Assembly (NCBI RefSeq): GCF_900113015.1
Contig: NZ_FONV01000007.1
Coordinates: 124,001-188,000 of the forward strand
Source of the DNA: Actinoplanes philippinensis
Lineage (GTDB): Bacteria; Actinomycetota; Actinomycetes; Mycobacteriales; Micromonosporaceae
Length of the DNA: 64,000 nt
Reading direction: 5' to 3'
The notes beneath the pieces were generated by a model. That model did not search any database, had not been told where the DNA came from, and saw only the letters and a program-made list of their open reading frames with translations. This document shows positions 34,499 through 43,099 of this stretch, piece after piece. The position numbers and the translations under genes are program-made. How positions within the stretch are numbered: position 1 is the first letter of the stretch; every line of letters begins with the position of its first letter.

Positions 34499-35211
34499 GA
34501 TGCGGCTCCGGGAGTCACGACGCCGTGCAGGAAGATGTCGACGAGCGTCTCGATCGGGGTGTCCACGATGGGCGCGCCTCGGCCGCTGAACAGCATGCCG
34601 AGAAAGACCGCGGCGAGTTGCTCGATCGGCAGGCGCAGGGCGGCACGGTCGGGCTCCAGGAGGCGGACCACCGCTTGAAGGGTGCGCTCCGCGGCCTCTT
34701 CCCGGCCGACCGACCCGCCACGGCCGGACACCGCGGCGCCATGTCCGGAGGCACCGGCTCCCGGACCCGCAGCGCCGGAGCCAACAGCACCGAGGCCGTC
34801 CGTAGCCGCAGCCGCAGCGCCGCCGGGGCGGCGGGGCGGGGCGGCCCCCCGGCGGCCGGCGGAGTGGACCGCGGCGATCACCGCGCCCATCCGGTGCAGG
34901 TAGGCGTGCAGGCTGGCGGCTGCCTCGGTCAGGCGGGCGGCCAGCGGCTGGTCCAGCGGCACGGCGTCGAGCTCGGTCAGCACGTGATCGTTGCGGAGGG
35001 CCGCCGCCACGCAGGCCTCCAGCAACTCCTCCTTGTCGGCGAAGACCCGGAAGATGGTGGCCTCGCCGATGCCGGCGGCCTTGGCGATCTGCAGGGTACC
35101 GACGGCGGCGCCGTGCTCGACCAGCAACGGCAGGGCCGCGGCCACGATCATCTCCCGCCGGGCTTCGGGGCTCATTCCCGGCGCTCTCCGCCGGTTCGAT
35201 GTCTCCGTCAT
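34495..35211 (-). CDS. TetR-family regulator with low-complexity insert
   Basis: 238 aa. HTH region MIVAAALPLLVEHG, TLQIAKAAGIGEATIFRVFADK. Residues ~118-172 are an Ala/Gly-rich insert (PPRRPGGAAAAATDGLG and on to GHGAAVSGRGG) splitting the ligand domain, which resumes at ERTLQAVVRLLEPDRAALR (given as ERTLQAVVRLLEP). A perfect 20-bp palindrome 12 bases upstream of the start is a near-certain operator. It is coupled to the VOC gene downstream. Confidence 0.92.
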   Translation of the reverse strand: MTETSNRRRAPGMSPEARREMIVAAALPLLVEHGAAVGTLQIAKAAGIGEATIFRVFADKEELLEACVAAALRNDHVLTELDAVPLDQPLAARLTEAAASLHAYLHRMGAVIAAVHSAGRRGAAPPRRPGGAAAAATDGLGAVGSGAAGPGAGASGHGAAVSGRGGSVGREEAAERTLQAVVRLLEPDRAALRLPIEQLAAVFLGMLFSGRGAPIVDTPIETLVDIFLHGVVTPGAAS

Positions 35212-35223
35212 GCCCCCAAGCTA

Positions 35224-35243
35224 CGGAGTGAGTACTCACTCCG
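35224..35243. promoter_or_regulatory. Perfect 20-bp palindromic TetR operator
   Basis: CGGAGTGAGTACTCACTCCG is self-complementary over all 20 bases and lies 12 bases upstream of the TetR gene start, where it would block transcription of the TetR-VOC pair. Confidence 0.9.
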
Positions 35244-35281
35244 TCAAGCGTCCAGCCTGAACGGCCCGGCGGCTCCGGGAG

Positions 35282-35405
35282 AAGCCGACGCGCGAATCGC
35301 GTGACGCGGCGGACCGGCCGACGGCGACGATGCGGTGACGGGGAGGGGCCGACACGAGAATCGCGTGGCGCAGCGGACCGGCCGACGGCGAGGATGCGGG
35401 GTCGG
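35282..35405. repeat. 64-bp tandem duplication
   Basis: Two diverged copies (gcggaccggccgacggcga begins at 35309 and 35373) lie between the divergent TetR and methyltransferase genes. The whole gap (35244-35469) shows no other gene. Confidence 0.75.
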
Positions 35406-35469
35406 GACGGCACGGATGCCACCCCGAGGTGACGCGGGACGGTCTGCGAGACAGGAACGGGAGCCGGTT

Positions 35470-36294
35470 GTGCGTACCTTTGCGGAGCTTTTGATCGAAG
35501 GTTCGGAAGCGGACGTCGGCGGGTGGGGTTTCGGCTGGCTGGACGGGCGGGCCACCGAGGAGCGGCCACCATGGGGTTATGCGCGGCTGCTCGCGGACCG
35601 CCTGGCGACGGCACGGTCGGCGCTGGACCTGGACACCGGAGGCGGTGAGGTCATCGCCGGGATGCCGTCGCTGCCGCCGCGGATGGTGGTGACCGAGGGC
35701 TGGGCGCCGAACGCGGACCGGGCGCGGCGGCTTCTCGGGCCCCGCGGCGTGGCGGTCGTGGACACCGGTCCGGGAGCGCGGCTGCCGTTCGCGGACGCGT
35801 CGTTCGACCTGGTCAGCAGTCGGCATCCGGTGCGGCCGGATTTCGCGGAGATCGCCCGCGTGCTGGCGCCGGGCGGCGTCTACCTGGCACAGCATGTCGG
35901 GCCGGGGTCGGCGTACGAGCTGATCGAGTGGTTTCTCGGTCCGTGGTCGCGGGCCGGCCGCGATCCGGAGCGGGAGGCGGCCGAGGCGCGGGCGGCGGGC
36001 CTGGACGTGGTGGATCTGCGGACGGCCCGCTGCCGGATGGAGTTCTTCGACGTCGGCGCGGTCGTCTGGATCCTACGCAAGTGCGTGTGGTGGGTCCCGG
36101 ATTTCGAGGTGGACCGGTACCGGGAGCCGCTGCGCCGGCTTGACGCGCACATCCGCGAGCACGGCTCGTTCGTGGCACATTCGACGCGGACGCTGATCGA
36201 GGCCACGTACGGTGATCGCCATGTCGATGCATGCGATCGAGGACATGGTGCAGGGCGCGGTGGAGGTTCTCGACCGGCACTTCCCGGCGGATGA
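35470..36294 (+). CDS. SAM-dependent methyltransferase (class I)
   Basis: 274 aa from GTG 35470. Motif I is LDLDTGGGEV, the acidic strand-2 region follows at TEGWAPNADRA, motif II/III is LPFADASFDLV and IARVLAPGGVYLAQH. These are the standard SAM-binding elements. The acceptor cannot be named. The C-terminus, after TLIEATYGDR, runs 74 bases into the next gene and is Gly/Arg rich (GHGAGRGGGSRPALPGG). That overlap is unusually long, so the true end of the folded protein is probably near TYGDR. Confidence 0.85.
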   Translation: MRTFAELLIEGSEADVGGWGFGWLDGRATEERPPWGYARLLADRLATARSALDLDTGGGEVIAGMPSLPPRMVVTEGWAPNADRARRLLGPRGVAVVDTGPGARLPFADASFDLVSSRHPVRPDFAEIARVLAPGGVYLAQHVGPGSAYELIEWFLGPWSRAGRDPEREAAEARAAGLDVVDLRTARCRMEFFDVGAVVWILRKCVWWVPDFEVDRYREPLRRLDAHIREHGSFVAHSTRTLIEATYGDRHVDACDRGHGAGRGGGSRPALPGG

Positions 36295-36907
36295 CCAGCG
36301 GGTACGGGACTGGATCGTCGCGCTGTTCGCGTTCCAGGACGGCTACGACTGCTCGCTGACGCAGCACCGGGTGCTGGACATCCTGCTGCGGCGCGGCCAC
36401 ACGCTGCGGTTCCCGGTGAGCGAGCATCCGGACTACGCGCGGCGGCGAGCGTACTTCGACGGGATCGGCGAGTTCACGACGCTGCGGGAGTTCGGCGAGG
36501 ATGAGGTGGAGTTCGCCGGGGAGTTGGAGGACGGCTACGTCGATCCGCCGTGGCTGTACTGCGAGGCGGGCAGCGCGCTGTGGCGGCGGATGGCCGGGCC
36601 GGACGCGGTGCCGCCGCGGGCAGTGCGGCTGCTCGACGTCGTGGTCGCGGTGGCCGAGGCCGCCGAGCGCGACGGCGACGTGGAGCTGATCGCCCTCTGG
36701 TGGGCGCTCGGGCATGAGGCGCTGGTCGGTGGCTGCCCGCTGTCCGCGGAGGAGCTCGCCGCGACGCCGGGAGTTCAAGAGCTTCGGGCGGTGGTCCGGC
36801 GGACCGGCGCCCACCAGGCGAAACTCTGGTACGACCTCCGTCCCGACGACGACGCCCTGGACCAGATGGACGACGAGCTGAGCACGTGGTGGTATCGGAT
36901 CGACTGA
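36221..36907 (+). CDS. Conserved-looking protein of unknown function
   Basis: 228 aa. I do not recognise it. It is acidic and mainly helical (AIEDMVQGAVEVLDRHF, RVRDWIVALFAFQDGYD, LALWWALGHEALVGG-type), with a WLYCEAGSALWRRM segment, and lacks a signal or membrane segment. Start ATG 36221 is preferred; GTG 36212 is possible. It begins inside the 3' end of the methyltransferase gene, implying translational coupling. Codon use is normal for the window. Confidence 0.75.
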   Translation: MSMHAIEDMVQGAVEVLDRHFPADDQRVRDWIVALFAFQDGYDCSLTQHRVLDILLRRGHTLRFPVSEHPDYARRRAYFDGIGEFTTLREFGEDEVEFAGELEDGYVDPPWLYCEAGSALWRRMAGPDAVPPRAVRLLDVVVAVAEAAERDGDVELIALWWALGHEALVGGCPLSAEELAATPGVQELRAVVRRTGAHQAKLWYDLRPDDDALDQMDDELSTWWYRID

Positions 36908-36909
36908 AT

Positions 36910-36928
36910 ATGACATCATTGTTGTCAT
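36910..36928. promoter_or_regulatory. ATGACA-N7-TGTCAT operator overlapping MarR start
   Basis: Perfect 6-bp arms; the right arm contains the first two bases of the MarR start codon (36927). MarR regulators commonly bind such dyads in their own promoters. No Shine-Dalgarno is present, so the transcript may be leaderless and the operator would cover the transcription start. Confidence 0.7.
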
Positions 36929-37373
36929 GTCTGAGCGCGGCGCGACCGTCTACGAGATCCTGCGACACGTCCGCCCCCTCGTGCTCAACTCGGCGCGGGT
37001 GGTCGAGGCGTCCCTGCGCGCCGACGGGCTGACCGTCGGCATGCGGGCCGTGCTGGAGGTGCTGGCCGAGCACGGCCCGATGACCGTCCCCGATCTCGCC
37101 GACCGCCTCGACCTCGCCCGTCAGGGCATCCAGCGGCACGTCAACGACCTGACCGAGCGGGGCTGGACCGCGTCACACGCCAACCCGGCCCACCGGCGCT
37201 CGGTGCTGATCGCCACCACCCCGGCCGGCGCGCAGCTGTTCGCCCGGATCCGGGCCGGCGAGTTGTCCCGTCTCGACCGGATGGCCGCCGACTGCACACC
37301 CGAGGAGATCGCGACCGCGTTGCGGGTGCTCGCCGCCCTGAGCCGTGACGTCCGCGCCGAGGTCCGGTCGTGA
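36927..37373 (+). CDS. MarR-family transcriptional regulator
   Basis: 148 aa. Winged helix: MRAVLEVLAEHGPMTVPDLADRL, ARQGIQRHVNDLTERGW and HRRSVLIATTPAGAQLF (first given as LEVLAEHGPMTVPDLADRL). Dimer helices lie at both ends. An operator overlaps its start. It is coupled (GTGA) to the DinB_2/maleylpyruvate-isomerase-like gene, likely its regulated partner. Confidence 0.93.
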   Translation: MSERGATVYEILRHVRPLVLNSARVVEASLRADGLTVGMRAVLEVLAEHGPMTVPDLADRLDLARQGIQRHVNDLTERGWTASHANPAHRRSVLIATTPAGAQLFARIRAGELSRLDRMAADCTPEEIATALRVLAALSRDVRAEVRS

Positions 37374-37993
37374 CCGCCGCCATCTACCGCCTGACCACCG
37401 CGAACCGGCTGATGATCGCCGACCTGCTGGACGGGCTCGACGACACGGCCTGGGCCGCGCCGACCCTCTGCGACGGCTGGACGGTGCACCACCTGGCCGC
37501 CCACTTCGTCCAGCCGATGCTGATCGGATTCGGACGGTTCTTCGTCACGTCGTTCCGCTACCGCGGCGACACGGCACGAACCGTCGACCACTTCACCCGC
37601 CGTCTCGCCCGCCGGTCGCGGGGCGAGCTGACCGCCCTGCTCCGGGCACACGCCGCCGACCGGGTGAACCCGCCCCGGGTCGGGCCGATGGGGCCGTTCG
37701 CCGAGACGTGCGTGCACCTGCGGGACATCGCCCGGCCGCTCGGCCTCGACGCCGACGTGCCGGTCGAGCACTGGCGGCTCCTGCTCGACCATCTGACGTC
37801 ACCGTCGGCGGCGCCGGGGCTCACACCGCCGGGCCGTCTGGCGGGGCTACGCCTGGCCGCCACCGACACCGACTGGGCGGCGGGCGAGGGCGCGCTGGTC
37901 AGCGGGCCGGCCGAGGCCCTGGGAATGGCGATCACCGGCCGGCGGGCGGCCCTGCCGGACCTGACCGGACCCGGCGTCGAACGCCTGAGCTGA
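37370..37993 (+). CDS. DinB_2 / mycothiol-dependent maleylpyruvate isomerase-like protein
   Basis: 207 aa. The TIGR03083-type features are present: LLDGLDDTAWAAPTLCDGW followed by TVHHLAAHF, with later THVHLRDIARPLG-like FAETCVHLRDIARPLG. His residues in these blocks are the usual divalent-metal ligands. The family uses mycothiol or other thiols in actinobacteria, though the individual substrate is unknown. It overlaps marR by four bases and is probably derepressed with it. Confidence 0.88.
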   Translation: MTAAIYRLTTANRLMIADLLDGLDDTAWAAPTLCDGWTVHHLAAHFVQPMLIGFGRFFVTSFRYRGDTARTVDHFTRRLARRSRGELTALLRAHAADRVNPPRVGPMGPFAETCVHLRDIARPLGLDADVPVEHWRLLLDHLTSPSAAPGLTPPGRLAGLRLAATDTDWAAGEGALVSGPAEALGMAITGRRAALPDLTGPGVERLS

Positions 37994-38015
37994 GGCCCGC
38001 CGTCCCACGTCCGGG

Positions 38016-38942
38016 ATGGGCCTCGGCGCGATCGTGCCGCGCACCCATCTGCAGAGCTGGGCGACCGCGCAGGTGAATGCGGCTGCTTCCCGGCTGCCGG
38101 CGCCGGCCCGCCGACGGCTCACCCCGTTCGGCGGCGGCGCCACCGCGATGCCCGACGGAGCGGAGCTGCGCTGGCGGCCGGTCTCTACGCTGGCCGGCAT
38201 GCGGCTGACCGAGTGGAGCGACGCCGGCTTCCGGACTTCGGTGCGGGTGTTCCGGCGGCCGGCCGGCGGGCTGCGGTGGGTGGTCATCCCCACGATCCAC
38301 ATGGGTCACCCCGACTACTACTGGGCGATCTGGCAGCGGCTGCGGTCCTGTCAGGCGGTCGTCGCCGAGCAGTACGACGGGCCCAGCTCCACCGGGTACG
38401 CGTACGCCACGGCGATGCGCCTCACCCGGCAGCGGGCCAGTCGTGAGCTGGTGCACCAGGACATCGACTACGGCGCGCTCGGGGTGCCGGTCATCTTCCC
38501 GGACGCGCACACCGCCCCGCCGCCGGAGGACGACCGCCGGATGCCGGACCTGGGCTGGGCCGACGTGATCGTGTCGACGCCGGGGCTGGCGCTGCGGATG
38601 GCCCTCTCCGGCCGCGACGACTGGCTGGCCGGCCAGGGCCTGGACGTCGACGACACGACCGAGTTCGCGCCGATGCCCGGCGAGGTGCTCGGCCCGGACG
38701 GGCTGACCGAGCGGGACCGGCTGCTGCTCGGCGTGATCCGGGAGATCGACGAGGCGTTCGCCGTCGAGGACATCGAGGTGGCTGTGGTGTTCGGGGCCGC
38801 GCACATGCCGCTGGTCGTCCGGGAGCTGACCGGGACGCTCGGTCACCGGCCATTCGCCGAGGAGCCGTGGCTCACCGCCATCGACTTCGACGAGCCGCCC
38901 TACCTGCGCAAACCTTCGCTGGACGGGTGGATGGACTGGTAG
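38016..38942 (+). CDS. TraB/GumN-like protein
   Basis: Up to 308 aa. VVIPTIHMGHPDYYWAIWQRL and CQAVVAEQ are similar to the TraB/PrgY pattern (H-x-G-x-x-x-Y...C-D-x-V-x-x-E). The end has VVFGAAHMPLVVRELTG, equal to the family GxxHmxgi-type block. Members are putative metal-dependent proteases or hydrolases of the Tiki type. The start is uncertain: no Shine-Dalgarno lies before ATG 38016, and ATG 38199, which opens MRLTEWSDAGF, would remove a Pro/Ala-rich leader. The remaining 247 residues carry the whole domain. Confidence 0.72.
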   Translation: MGLGAIVPRTHLQSWATAQVNAAASRLPAPARRRLTPFGGGATAMPDGAELRWRPVSTLAGMRLTEWSDAGFRTSVRVFRRPAGGLRWVVIPTIHMGHPDYYWAIWQRLRSCQAVVAEQYDGPSSTGYAYATAMRLTRQRASRELVHQDIDYGALGVPVIFPDAHTAPPPEDDRRMPDLGWADVIVSTPGLALRMALSGRDDWLAGQGLDVDDTTEFAPMPGEVLGPDGLTERDRLLLGVIREIDEAFAVEDIEVAVVFGAAHMPLVVRELTGTLGHRPFAEEPWLTAIDFDEPPYLRKPSLDGWMDW

Positions 38943-39109
38943 GGCCCACGGGCCGGGATCCCGAGCTCGCGCATCCGCCACGACTCGCTCCCAGCCACCG
39001 GCGCCGGCCGACGAGCCGCACCGCACTCCCGCGGTCGACGAATCCGGCCGGCGTCAGGGCTGTTCAGGAAAGCCCGGGACAGCCCCTGACGACCGGCCGG
39101 ATGCGACGC

Positions 39110-40102
39110 TCAGCCGTCGGTGAGCAGGTCGCGGACCTGTTCCTCGACCTCGGCCGGGGGGTCGTCCGGGTCCACGTCGATGACCTCGCCCTCGGTGTAG
39201 GCCTGCACCACCCGCGGGTCGACGTAGGAGTTGCGGGCCACGGTCGGGGTGTTGCCCAGCAGGTCGGCGACCTCGCGCATGGCGTGGGCGACGGCCTTCT
39301 TGCGTTTGGTGGCGGTCGGCTGGGGACCGGCCTCGGCCAGGGCGGTGGCCGCGCGGACGGTGCCGTGCCAGGTCCGGAAGTCCTTGGCGGTCATCTGCTC
39401 GCCGGTGATGTCCCGCAGGTACTCGTTGATGGTGTCGGCGCGGATCTCCTGCCAGCGGCGGCGGGCCGGATCCCAGTAGGCGAACAGCCGCTCCTCGCCC
39501 CGGCGGCGGCGTTTCAGGTCGCGGAGCACGGCGCAGACCTCGCCGTCGCCGACGGTCGCGGCGTGCTCGACGCCGGACTTGCCGCGGAACTCCAGCAGCA
39601 CACAGCCGCCACTGCCCCGCAGATGGTCCGGGCGCAGCGTCGACAGGCCGTAGGTGGGATCGTCCTCGCGGGCCGCCGACTCCTCGCCGCCGACCCGGAA
39701 CATGCCCATGTCGAGCAGGCGCACGATGGCCGCCAGCACCCGGTCGCGGGTCAGGCCCCGGCCGGTCAGGTCGGCGCTGAGCCGGTCGCGGACCTCGGGC
39801 AGCCGTTCGGCGACCTCCAGGGCGTGATCGAACTTGGCACGGTCCTGCTGCTCACGCCACTGCGGATGGTAGAGGTACTGCCGGCGCCCGGCCGCGTCGA
39901 CGCCGACGGCCTGGATGTGGCCGCGCGGATCCGGGGAGATCCAGACGTCCTTCCACGCCGGCGGGATCACCAGGCCCTTGATCCGCTCGACCGCCCCGGC
40001 GTCCCGCAGCGGGCCGCCGTCGGTGTCGAGGTAGGCGAACCCCTTACCGGCCCGGCGCCGGGACAGGCCGGGTTTGCGCAGGTCACTGCGCCGCAGCCGC
40101 AT
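39110..40102 (-). CDS. Eukaryotic-type DNA topoisomerase IB
   Basis: 330 aa, the short bacterial/poxvirus form. N-terminal SRRRAGKGFAYLDTDG and IPPAWKDVWISPDPRGHIQAVG; catalytic region RVGGEESAA, FRTWHGTVRA and active-site Tyr in VARNSYVDPRV (the second given as IPPAWKDVWISPDPRGH). The Arg-Lys-Arg-His-Tyr residues appear present. It relaxes supercoils by a transient 3'-phosphotyrosine link. Its start overlaps the 3' end of the GT9 gene by 20 bases, so it is transcribed with the heptose operon, though its role there is unclear. Confidence 0.95.
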   Translation of the reverse strand: MRLRRSDLRKPGLSRRRAGKGFAYLDTDGGPLRDAGAVERIKGLVIPPAWKDVWISPDPRGHIQAVGVDAAGRRQYLYHPQWREQQDRAKFDHALEVAERLPEVRDRLSADLTGRGLTRDRVLAAIVRLLDMGMFRVGGEESAAREDDPTYGLSTLRPDHLRGSGGCVLLEFRGKSGVEHAATVGDGEVCAVLRDLKRRRRGEERLFAYWDPARRRWQEIRADTINEYLRDITGEQMTAKDFRTWHGTVRAATALAEAGPQPTATKRKKAVAHAMREVADLLGNTPTVARNSYVDPRVVQAYTEGEVIDVDPDDPPAEVEEQVRDLLTDG

Positions 40103-41033
40103 GCCGCTCCTCCTTGCTCGCGGCGAGCGCCCCGGCCGCGGCGGCCAGGACCTCGTCGGGGGTGATCGCCAGCAGTGCCGGGTGGACCGGGCCGGGCAGG
40201 TCGCCGCGTTCGCTGCGGGTGCCGTGCCACAGCGCGCGGTGCCGGGGACGGCCGGCGGGCGGGCCCCAGCGCTCCGGCGAGACCGGGCCGAACAGGACCA
40301 CCGACGGGGTGCGGTAGGCGGTGGCGAGATGGGCGATACCGGTGTCGCCGCAGATCACCAGACGGGCGCCGGCCACCAGGGCCGCCAGTTCCGTCAAGCC
40401 GGTACGCGGGACCGCCTCTTGCGTCAGACCGGCGAGCGCGGCCACCCGTACACACAGGTCGTGCTCTTGCGGGGAACCGGTGACCAGGACCTGATGGCCG
40501 GCGGTGACCAGCCGCCGTGCGACGGACGCGAAGCGGTCCGCGGGCCAGCGCCGCGCCGGGGATTTCGCGCCCGGATGGAGGATCGTGACGCCCGTCGGGA
40601 CGTCCGCGTCCGGAACGTGCAGGTCCAGGTCGGACTCGTCGCAGGCCACGCCGTAGTAGCGGACCATCCGGCACCAGCGGCGGACCTCGTGCTCGTCGTC
40701 GAGCCAGCCCGGGCCGTCGTGGTGGCCGGCGGCCCGGCTCGCGAACGCCCACAGCGCGCCCGGACGCAGCGCCTGCAGCCGGCGATGCGACTCCGGGCCG
40801 GAACCGTGCAGGTTGACGGCGAGGCCGGGCCGGGCGGGCGCCGCGTCGAGGGGCTCCAGCTCGGCGGCGGGGACGATCCGGTCGACGGCCCCGATCGTGC
40901 GGATCAGCGGCGTGAGCCAGGCGGGGGCGGCCAGGCTCAGCGTCTCGCCGGGGTAGGCGGCGCGGAGCCCGCGCAGGGCGGGCACCGCGGTCGCCAGATC
41001 ACCCACGCCGAGGGCACGCAGGACGAGGATCAC
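40083..41033 (-). CDS. Glycosyltransferase family 9 (heptosyltransferase-like)
   Basis: 316 aa from GTG 41033, overlapping the SDR stop. VILVLRALGVGDLATAVPAL is the GT9 N-terminal block and the C-domain has VTILHPGAKSPARRWP, LVICGDTGIAHLATAYRTPSVVLFGP (given as VICGDTGIAHLATA). GT9 enzymes, including WaaC/WaaF/WaaQ, normally use ADP-heptose. With GmhA, HldE and GmhB in the same operon, ADP-heptose is the likely donor. The acceptor is unknown. Confidence 0.92.
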   Translation of the reverse strand: MILVLRALGVGDLATAVPALRGLRAAYPGETLSLAAPAWLTPLIRTIGAVDRIVPAAELEPLDAAPARPGLAVNLHGSGPESHRRLQALRPGALWAFASRAAGHHDGPGWLDDEHEVRRWCRMVRYYGVACDESDLDLHVPDADVPTGVTILHPGAKSPARRWPADRFASVARRLVTAGHQVLVTGSPQEHDLCVRVAALAGLTQEAVPRTGLTELAALVAGARLVICGDTGIAHLATAYRTPSVVLFGPVSPERWGPPAGRPRHRALWHGTRSERGDLPGPVHPALLAITPDEVLAAAAGALAASKEERHAAAAQ

Positions 41034-41710
41034 GGGTACGAGCTCTCCGTCTCCGCCGCGACGACCAGCTCCCGGACCGCGCAGCCGGCCGGCTGGCTCA
41101 GCGCGAACACGACGGCGGCCGCCACGTTCGCCGGGTCGTTGAGGATCGCGTCCGGGCCCGGCTTGTACTTCGCGTCCCGCTCGTCGAAGAACTTCGTGCG
41201 CATCCCGCCGGGGATCAGCAGGGTGACATTGACCTGGCCGGCGAGTTCGGCGGCGAGCGCCCGGGTGAAGCCGACGACGCCGAACTTGGCGGCACAGTAG
41301 GCGGTCGCGTCGGACACCGCCTTGACGCCGAGCGTCGATGAGACGGTGACGATCCCGCCGTGGGTCTGCTTGAGCGCGGGGACGGCGGCCCGGATCACCG
41401 CGGCGGTGGCGAGCAGGTCGACGGCGACGATCCGGTCCCAGACATCGCCGGGGATCTCCTCGAGCGTGCCCGGCACGTCCATGCCGGCGGCGGTGACCAC
41501 CCCGTCGACGCTGCCGCCGGCCCGGGCGATCAGGTCGCGGGTCGCCTGCTCGGCGGCGCGGGTGTCGGCGAGGTCGCACTCGATCCAGTCGACGCCCTCC
41601 TTCGGCGCCTGACGGTCGATGACGTACGGGCGCCCGCCCGCCTTGATCACGGCGTCGACGACGGCGGCGCCCAGCCCACTGGACCCTCCGGTGACGATGA
41701 CGGCGTCCAT
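41030..41710 (-). CDS. Short-chain dehydrogenase/reductase
   Basis: 226 aa. Cofactor motif TGGSSGLGAA, TAAGMDVPG replacing NNAG, catalytic Ser (TVSSTLG) and YxxxK (TAYCAAKFG). This is a classical SDR, not the extended HldD-type epimerase, which is larger and has GxxGxxG with a longer C-domain. AGGAGG overlaps the HldE stop six bases before ATG 41710. It may oxidise or reduce a sugar or lipid intermediate of the pathway. Confidence 0.92.
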   Translation of the reverse strand: MDAVIVTGGSSGLGAAVVDAVIKAGGRPYVIDRQAPKEGVDWIECDLADTRAAEQATRDLIARAGGSVDGVVTAAGMDVPGTLEEIPGDVWDRIVAVDLLATAAVIRAAVPALKQTHGGIVTVSSTLGVKAVSDATAYCAAKFGVVGFTRALAAELAGQVNVTLLIPGGMRTKFFDERDAKYKPGPDAILNDPANVAAAVVFALSQPAGCAVRELVVAAETESSYP

Positions 41711-41713
41711 GCG

Positions 41714-43099
41714 TTACCTCCTGCGTGCTTCGGCGATGGTTTTCGTGGTGGAACGGCCGTCCAGGTACGGGACGATCACTGTCTGGCCGCCCCAGCGCCG
41801 GACGACCTCGGTCTCGGGCAGGTTGTCGTAGTCGCCGCCCTTCACCCACACGTCCGGGCGCAGCCAGGTGAGCACCGGCTCGGGGGTGGGCTCGTCGAAG
41901 ACGACCACCGCGTCGACGCAGTCCAGGGCGGCGAGCAGACGGCCACGGTCCTCCTGGCGGGTCAGCGGGCGGCCCTCGCCCTTCAGCCGGCGGACCGAGT
42001 CGTCGCTGTTCAGGCAGACGATCAGGCAGTCGCCGAGCGCGCGGGCGGCGCGCAGGGTGGCCAGGTGGCCGGTGTGCAGCAGGTCGAAGCAGCCGCCGGT
42101 GGCGACCACCGTGCCGCCGCGGGCGTGGACCTCGGCGGCCAGACGGCCGGCCTCGGCGGCGCCGATCCTCTCCGGCTCGGCCCGCTCCCCGGCCGTCCCG
42201 GACGGCTCGGCGTTCCCGGGCGACCCGGCTTTCTGCGGCGACCCGGCCACGTAGCGGCTCGCCGCGCCGACGGCCGCCGCCACCGCCTCCGAGACCAGGG
42301 CCCCGCCGGCCAGCGCGACCGCGGCGGCGGCGGCGAACGCGTCACCGGCCCCGCAGGTGTCGCCGCCGGACGCCGACGGCACCGGGACCACCAGCGGCGT
42401 CGGGCCGCCCTGACACAGCACCGCGCCCTCCGCGCCGCGGGTGACCACGACCGCGCCGGCCTGCCAGCGCTGCCGCAGGACGTGGCCGGCACGCTGGGCG
42501 GTGGACAGGCCCGAGCCGTTGCCGGCGTCCCCGGAGAGCCGCCGGGCCTCGGACTCGTTCGGGGTCACCAGCCGCACGTTCGGGACCGGGGGCGGGCCGT
42601 TCGGGTGCGGGTCCCACACCACCGGCGCCTTCGACTCCTCGATCGCGGCGCGCAGAGCCGGATGCCGGGCCATCCCCCGGCCGTAGTCGCTGACCAGGAT
42701 CGCGGTGGCGTCGCGCAGCAGCTCCAGCACGGCGTCCGGGGCGTCGCCGGGCGGCTGGGGCGCGCCACCACGGTCCAGGCGGAGCAGCACCTGGCCGCCC
42801 GCGCGCATCCGGATCTTCTCCGGAGTCGGGCCGGGCAGCGGGAGGGCGTACACCTCGATGCCGGCGGCCGTGAGCAGCTCGCTCAGCCGGGCGCCGGCGG
42901 CGTCCGCGGCCAGCGCCGTGACCAGGGCGACGTCGTGCCCGTGGGCGGCGGCGAGCAGGGCGGCCAGGCCGGCGCCGCCGGGCCGTTCGTGTGCGGCCTC
43001 CTCGTCGAGCACCGGGGCGGGCGCGTCCGGCGCGATCCGGGTCACCGTGCCGAGCACGTCCCGGTCGAGCAGGGTGTCGCCGACGATGACGAGCCTCAT
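41714..43099 (-). CDS. hldE: Bifunctional heptose-7-phosphate kinase/heptose-1-phosphate adenylyltransferase
   Basis: 461 aa. Residues ~1-285 are a ribokinase-like kinase: GDTLLDRDVLG, ERPGGAGLAALLA and the anion-hole motif GGDTCGAGDAF. After a Pro/Glu-rich linker (~288-330) is a nucleotidyltransferase with TGGCFDLLHTGH (the HxGH motif) and LNSDDSVRRLKG, VKGGDY. This matches HldE/RfaE fusions, which make heptose-1,7-bisphosphate and, after GmhB, ADP-heptose. ATGA overlap with gmhA. The linker is longer than in E. coli HldE. Confidence 0.94.
   Translation of the reverse strand: MRLVIVGDTLLDRDVLGTVTRIAPDAPAPVLDEEAAHERPGGAGLAALLAAAHGHDVALVTALAADAAGARLSELLTAAGIEVYALPLPGPTPEKIRMRAGGQVLLRLDRGGAPQPPGDAPDAVLELLRDATAILVSDYGRGMARHPALRAAIEESKAPVVWDPHPNGPPPVPNVRLVTPNESEARRLSGDAGNGSGLSTAQRAGHVLRQRWQAGAVVVTRGAEGAVLCQGGPTPLVVPVPSASGGDTCGAGDAFAAAAAVALAGGALVSEAVAAAVGAASRYVAGSPQKAGSPGNAEPSGTAGERAEPERIGAAEAGRLAAEVHARGGTVVATGGCFDLLHTGHLATLRAARALGDCLIVCLNSDDSVRRLKGEGRPLTRQEDRGRLLAALDCVDAVVVFDEPTPEPVLTWLRPDVWVKGGDYDNLPETEVVRRWGGQTVIVPYLDGRSTTKTIAEARRR

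Noticed and set aside
41030..41710. SDR gene as the missing HldD heptose epimerase
   Set aside because: At 226 aa with a classical TGxxxGxG and YxxxK layout it is too short and of the wrong SDR subclass.
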